DNA from: Desulforhabdus sp. TSK
Lineage (GTDB): Bacteria; Desulfobacterota; Syntrophobacteria; Syntrophobacterales; Syntrophobacteraceae
NCBI RefSeq assembly: GCF_022836495.1
Contig: NZ_BQXM01000004.1
Span: 62,001 to 126,000, forward strand
Length of the DNA: 64,000 nt
Direction of reading: 5' to 3'
The notes under the pieces were generated by a model. That model had not been told where the DNA came from and did not search any database. It saw only the letters and a list, made by a program, of their open reading frames with translations. A program made the translations under genes and the position numbers. Shown one piece after another: positions 62,929 to 64,000 of the stretch; position 1 is the first letter of the stretch; each line of letters begins with the position of its first letter.

Positions 62929-63062
62929 ACATTTCATTCAAAAACTTCTTTTCGTCGCCTGAAAGCCTCCCGCTCGCTTCAATCGCTTCAATCTTTTCCT
63001 CCGTGACCGGACCGATGCCCTGAAATCCTTGATGGCTCTCGCTCAATCTTTTGCCGCCAAGA
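62929..63062 (-). repeat. Degraded duplicate of a phage-type gene segment
   Basis: Roughly 85% identical by eye to 55123-55242, same orientation. It encodes a fragment equivalent to VTEEKIEASGRLSGDEK...FLNEM, with a 9-bp tandem duplication and a short insertion that break the frame. It begins just after the EIIA-like gene, so two copies of the phage sequence bracket the 55.2-62.9 kb segment. Confidence 0.75.
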
Positions 63063-63171
63063 GAGGTGTGAAGGTCGAAGCCATTCTCCACAAAAGCAAC
63101 AAACCTCCAAATATTCTTCAGCGGACCTTATGCTGCATGCGGACAAAACAGCTTCACCCATCCCGCAAATG

Positions 63172-63882
63172 CTATTCAGGGGTCCAGAAGGGACCCACCT
63201 TGCCCAGCCTTTTTAAGGATAAAATCAATTCGCCTGCGTATTCATTCACATGGGAAAGATAGTCCGGCTCCAGGCGTTTTTTCATCAGGGGGCCGCTGAA
63301 CACGATTGCCCAGTCAGATAACGGCATGATCGACTCAGCTGAGACGGAATCATAAAGCGGCCAATTTTTGACGTGCTCTTCCGACCGGAAGAGGTTCATG
63401 CGGGCTCAAGCCCTGCCCCAGGGCACTTCTCCAGTCAGTGCCTTGGCCAACGGAATATTCATGTGTCCCACCGTCGTGTTCGGATGAACTTCGAGGATCT
63501 CCTCGTCACGCATACGGACATGGATGGGTTGCCCACAGTCCAGGCAATTGGCGTCGATTCGGATCTCGGTGCCGGGGAAGAGCCAGCGCACGGCCAGCAC
63601 TTCGATTCCTCATTGTCCATACCATTTTCGTTCCCCATTTATCGTCACCCGGTAATTGGTCGGCACATTAGAAAACGGTGCCCAGGACTCGATGTAATCT
63701 GTGTCTTTAACAAACCAGCATGCAACCGAGGATTCAGCTGCCTTATGCTGCACCTGCCTGGCCTCTTCGGGTTGCACGCCCAGGATTGCCGCAAGTTCAG
63801 TATAGTGCGGCGCCCGCCCGGTCTTGACAAATTGCTCCACAACAGCGGTGTAAGCGCGTTGCACCAGGATGGATTCTTGCAT
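63172..63882 (-). CDS. MerB-family (alkylmercury lyase-like) protein with two predicted selenocysteines
   Basis: Start ATG 63882 with AGGAGG at ideal spacing; 236 aa if both in-frame TGA codons are read as selenocysteine. The N-terminal helical domain (AYTAVVEQFVKTGRAPHYTE, LAAILGVQPEEA) is the MerB winged-helix part. Then NGERKWYGQ-TGA-GIEVLAV (Sec91, TGA 63610-63612) matches the region of MerB Cys96, with Glu in place of Asp99 three residues on; IDANCLDCG matches Cys117. WGRA-TGA-ARMNLFRSEEHVKNW (Sec159, TGA 63406-63408) matches Cys159. The C-terminal domain is complete and stops at TAG 63172-63174. Family members cleave carbon-metal bonds. Each TGA is followed by a SECIS-like hairpin. A decayed gene would not be expected to lose just the two catalytic Cys codons to TGA. 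Confidence 0.8.
63376..63393 (-). promoter_or_regulatory. SECIS-like hairpin after the second TGA
   Basis: Twelve nucleotides after the TGA: CTCTTCC-GGTC-GGAAGAG, a perfect 7-bp stem with a GGUC loop, nearly the same loop as the E. coli fdhF SECIS that SelB binds. The GU lies about 22 nt from the TGA, within the expected window. Confidence 0.78.
63577..63603 (-). promoter_or_regulatory. SECIS-like hairpin after the first TGA
   Basis: Six nucleotides after the TGA: GAAG-T-GCTGGC-CGTGC-GCTGGC-T-CTTC, a 10-bp stem (two G-U pairs, one T-T mismatch) with a five-base loop containing GU about 20 nt from the TGA. Weaker than the second hairpin but of the right size and placement. Confidence 0.6.
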
Positions 63883-63946
63883 GTTATTGCCTCCTATGAC
63901 AATTTGTTCGCCTGGAGCTCCATGTGAAGGCACTGCAGGGGCCTGA

Positions 63947-64000
63947 CTAAAAGACCTTCATCAACCCGGTAAGCACTTGGTAATCAAATGGTTCGGGATT
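63947..64000 (-). CDS. C-terminal end of a gene upstream of the MerB-like gene (partial)
   Basis: Open frame from the window edge reading NPEPFDYQVLTGLMKVF, ending at TAG 63947-63949, 64 bp before the MerB-like start and on the same strand. Too short to identify; its protein-like composition suggests an operon partner. Confidence 0.35.
   Translation of the reverse strand, partial: NPEPFDYQVLTGLMKVF

Noticed and set aside
63406-63933. Reading the MerB-like region as a pseudogene of three ORFs
   Set aside because: The only lesions are two TGA codons at the two catalytic Cys positions, frame otherwise unbroken, each followed by a SECIS-like hairpin; selenocysteine explains this better than random decay.
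49827-64000. Integrative element with att sites at tRNA-Ala
   Set aside because: No second copy of the tRNA 3' end was found by eye; the accessory region may continue beyond the window.
1-64000. CRISPR array
   Set aside because: No regularly spaced short direct repeats or cas genes were seen.

Overview
The window looks like chromosomal DNA of a sulfate-reducing or syntrophic deltaproteobacterium (Desulfobacterota; Syntrophobacter-type is my best guess, not proven). The main evidence is a complete qmoABC electron-transfer operon, a tungsten-type aldehyde:ferredoxin oxidoreductase beside two iron-dependent alcohol dehydrogenases, a Memo/AMMECR1 fusion, a CooT-like protein, and several sigma54 response regulators. 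Two tRNA genes are present: Val(CAC) and Ala(CGC).

Positions 1-49.8 kb are a compact, ordinary chromosome. In order they hold: a sigma54 response regulator (cut by the window edge) and a chemoreceptor; small envelope and hydrolase genes around tRNA-Val; a cNMP-binding protein, then a sulfide:quinone oxidoreductase-like flavoprotein with a DUF1641 partner behind an FNR-type promoter; a redox/envelope group (thioredoxin-DsbD-like protein, Tat-exported superoxide dismutase, dTDP-glucose dehydratase, ZIP transporter); a PilZ protein; an unusual regulator with a degenerate KaiC-like domain, an HTH and a cupin; sfsA; a one-direction alcohol/aldehyde locus (AOR, ADH, histidine kinase, sigma54 regulator, ADH) on the minus strand; dacA, mrp, transketolase, Memo-AMMECR1, trmJ, cooT; a small sugar/cell-surface group; qmoABC with no aprBA beside it; an orphan amino-acid-type binding protein; a queuosine-salvage protein; and cobT.

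Positions 49.8-64 kb, just after tRNA-Ala(CGC), are accessory DNA full of broken genes. A 154-bp MITE with a perfect 9-bp target duplication interrupts a DUF3795 gene. A TetR gene carries a frameshift plus an amber codon. An IS200/IS605 transposase remnant cuts a large phage-type gene, and an integrase is truncated and has an in-frame stop. Two diverged ~130-bp repeats lie about 8.2 kb apart, and a fragment of the phage gene recurs ~7.8 kb away. Intact cargo includes hicBA, a NERD-domain protein, and an MgtA-type ATPase paired with a PTS-EIIA-like protein.

The most notable finding is at 63.2-63.9 kb, minus strand. A MerB-like (alkylmercury lyase family) gene has two in-frame TGA codons, at the positions corresponding to the two catalytic cysteines of MerB. 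Each TGA is followed at once by a hairpin with GU in its loop, as expected of a bacterial SECIS element. I read it as a two-selenocysteine MerB-family protein, not a pseudogene.
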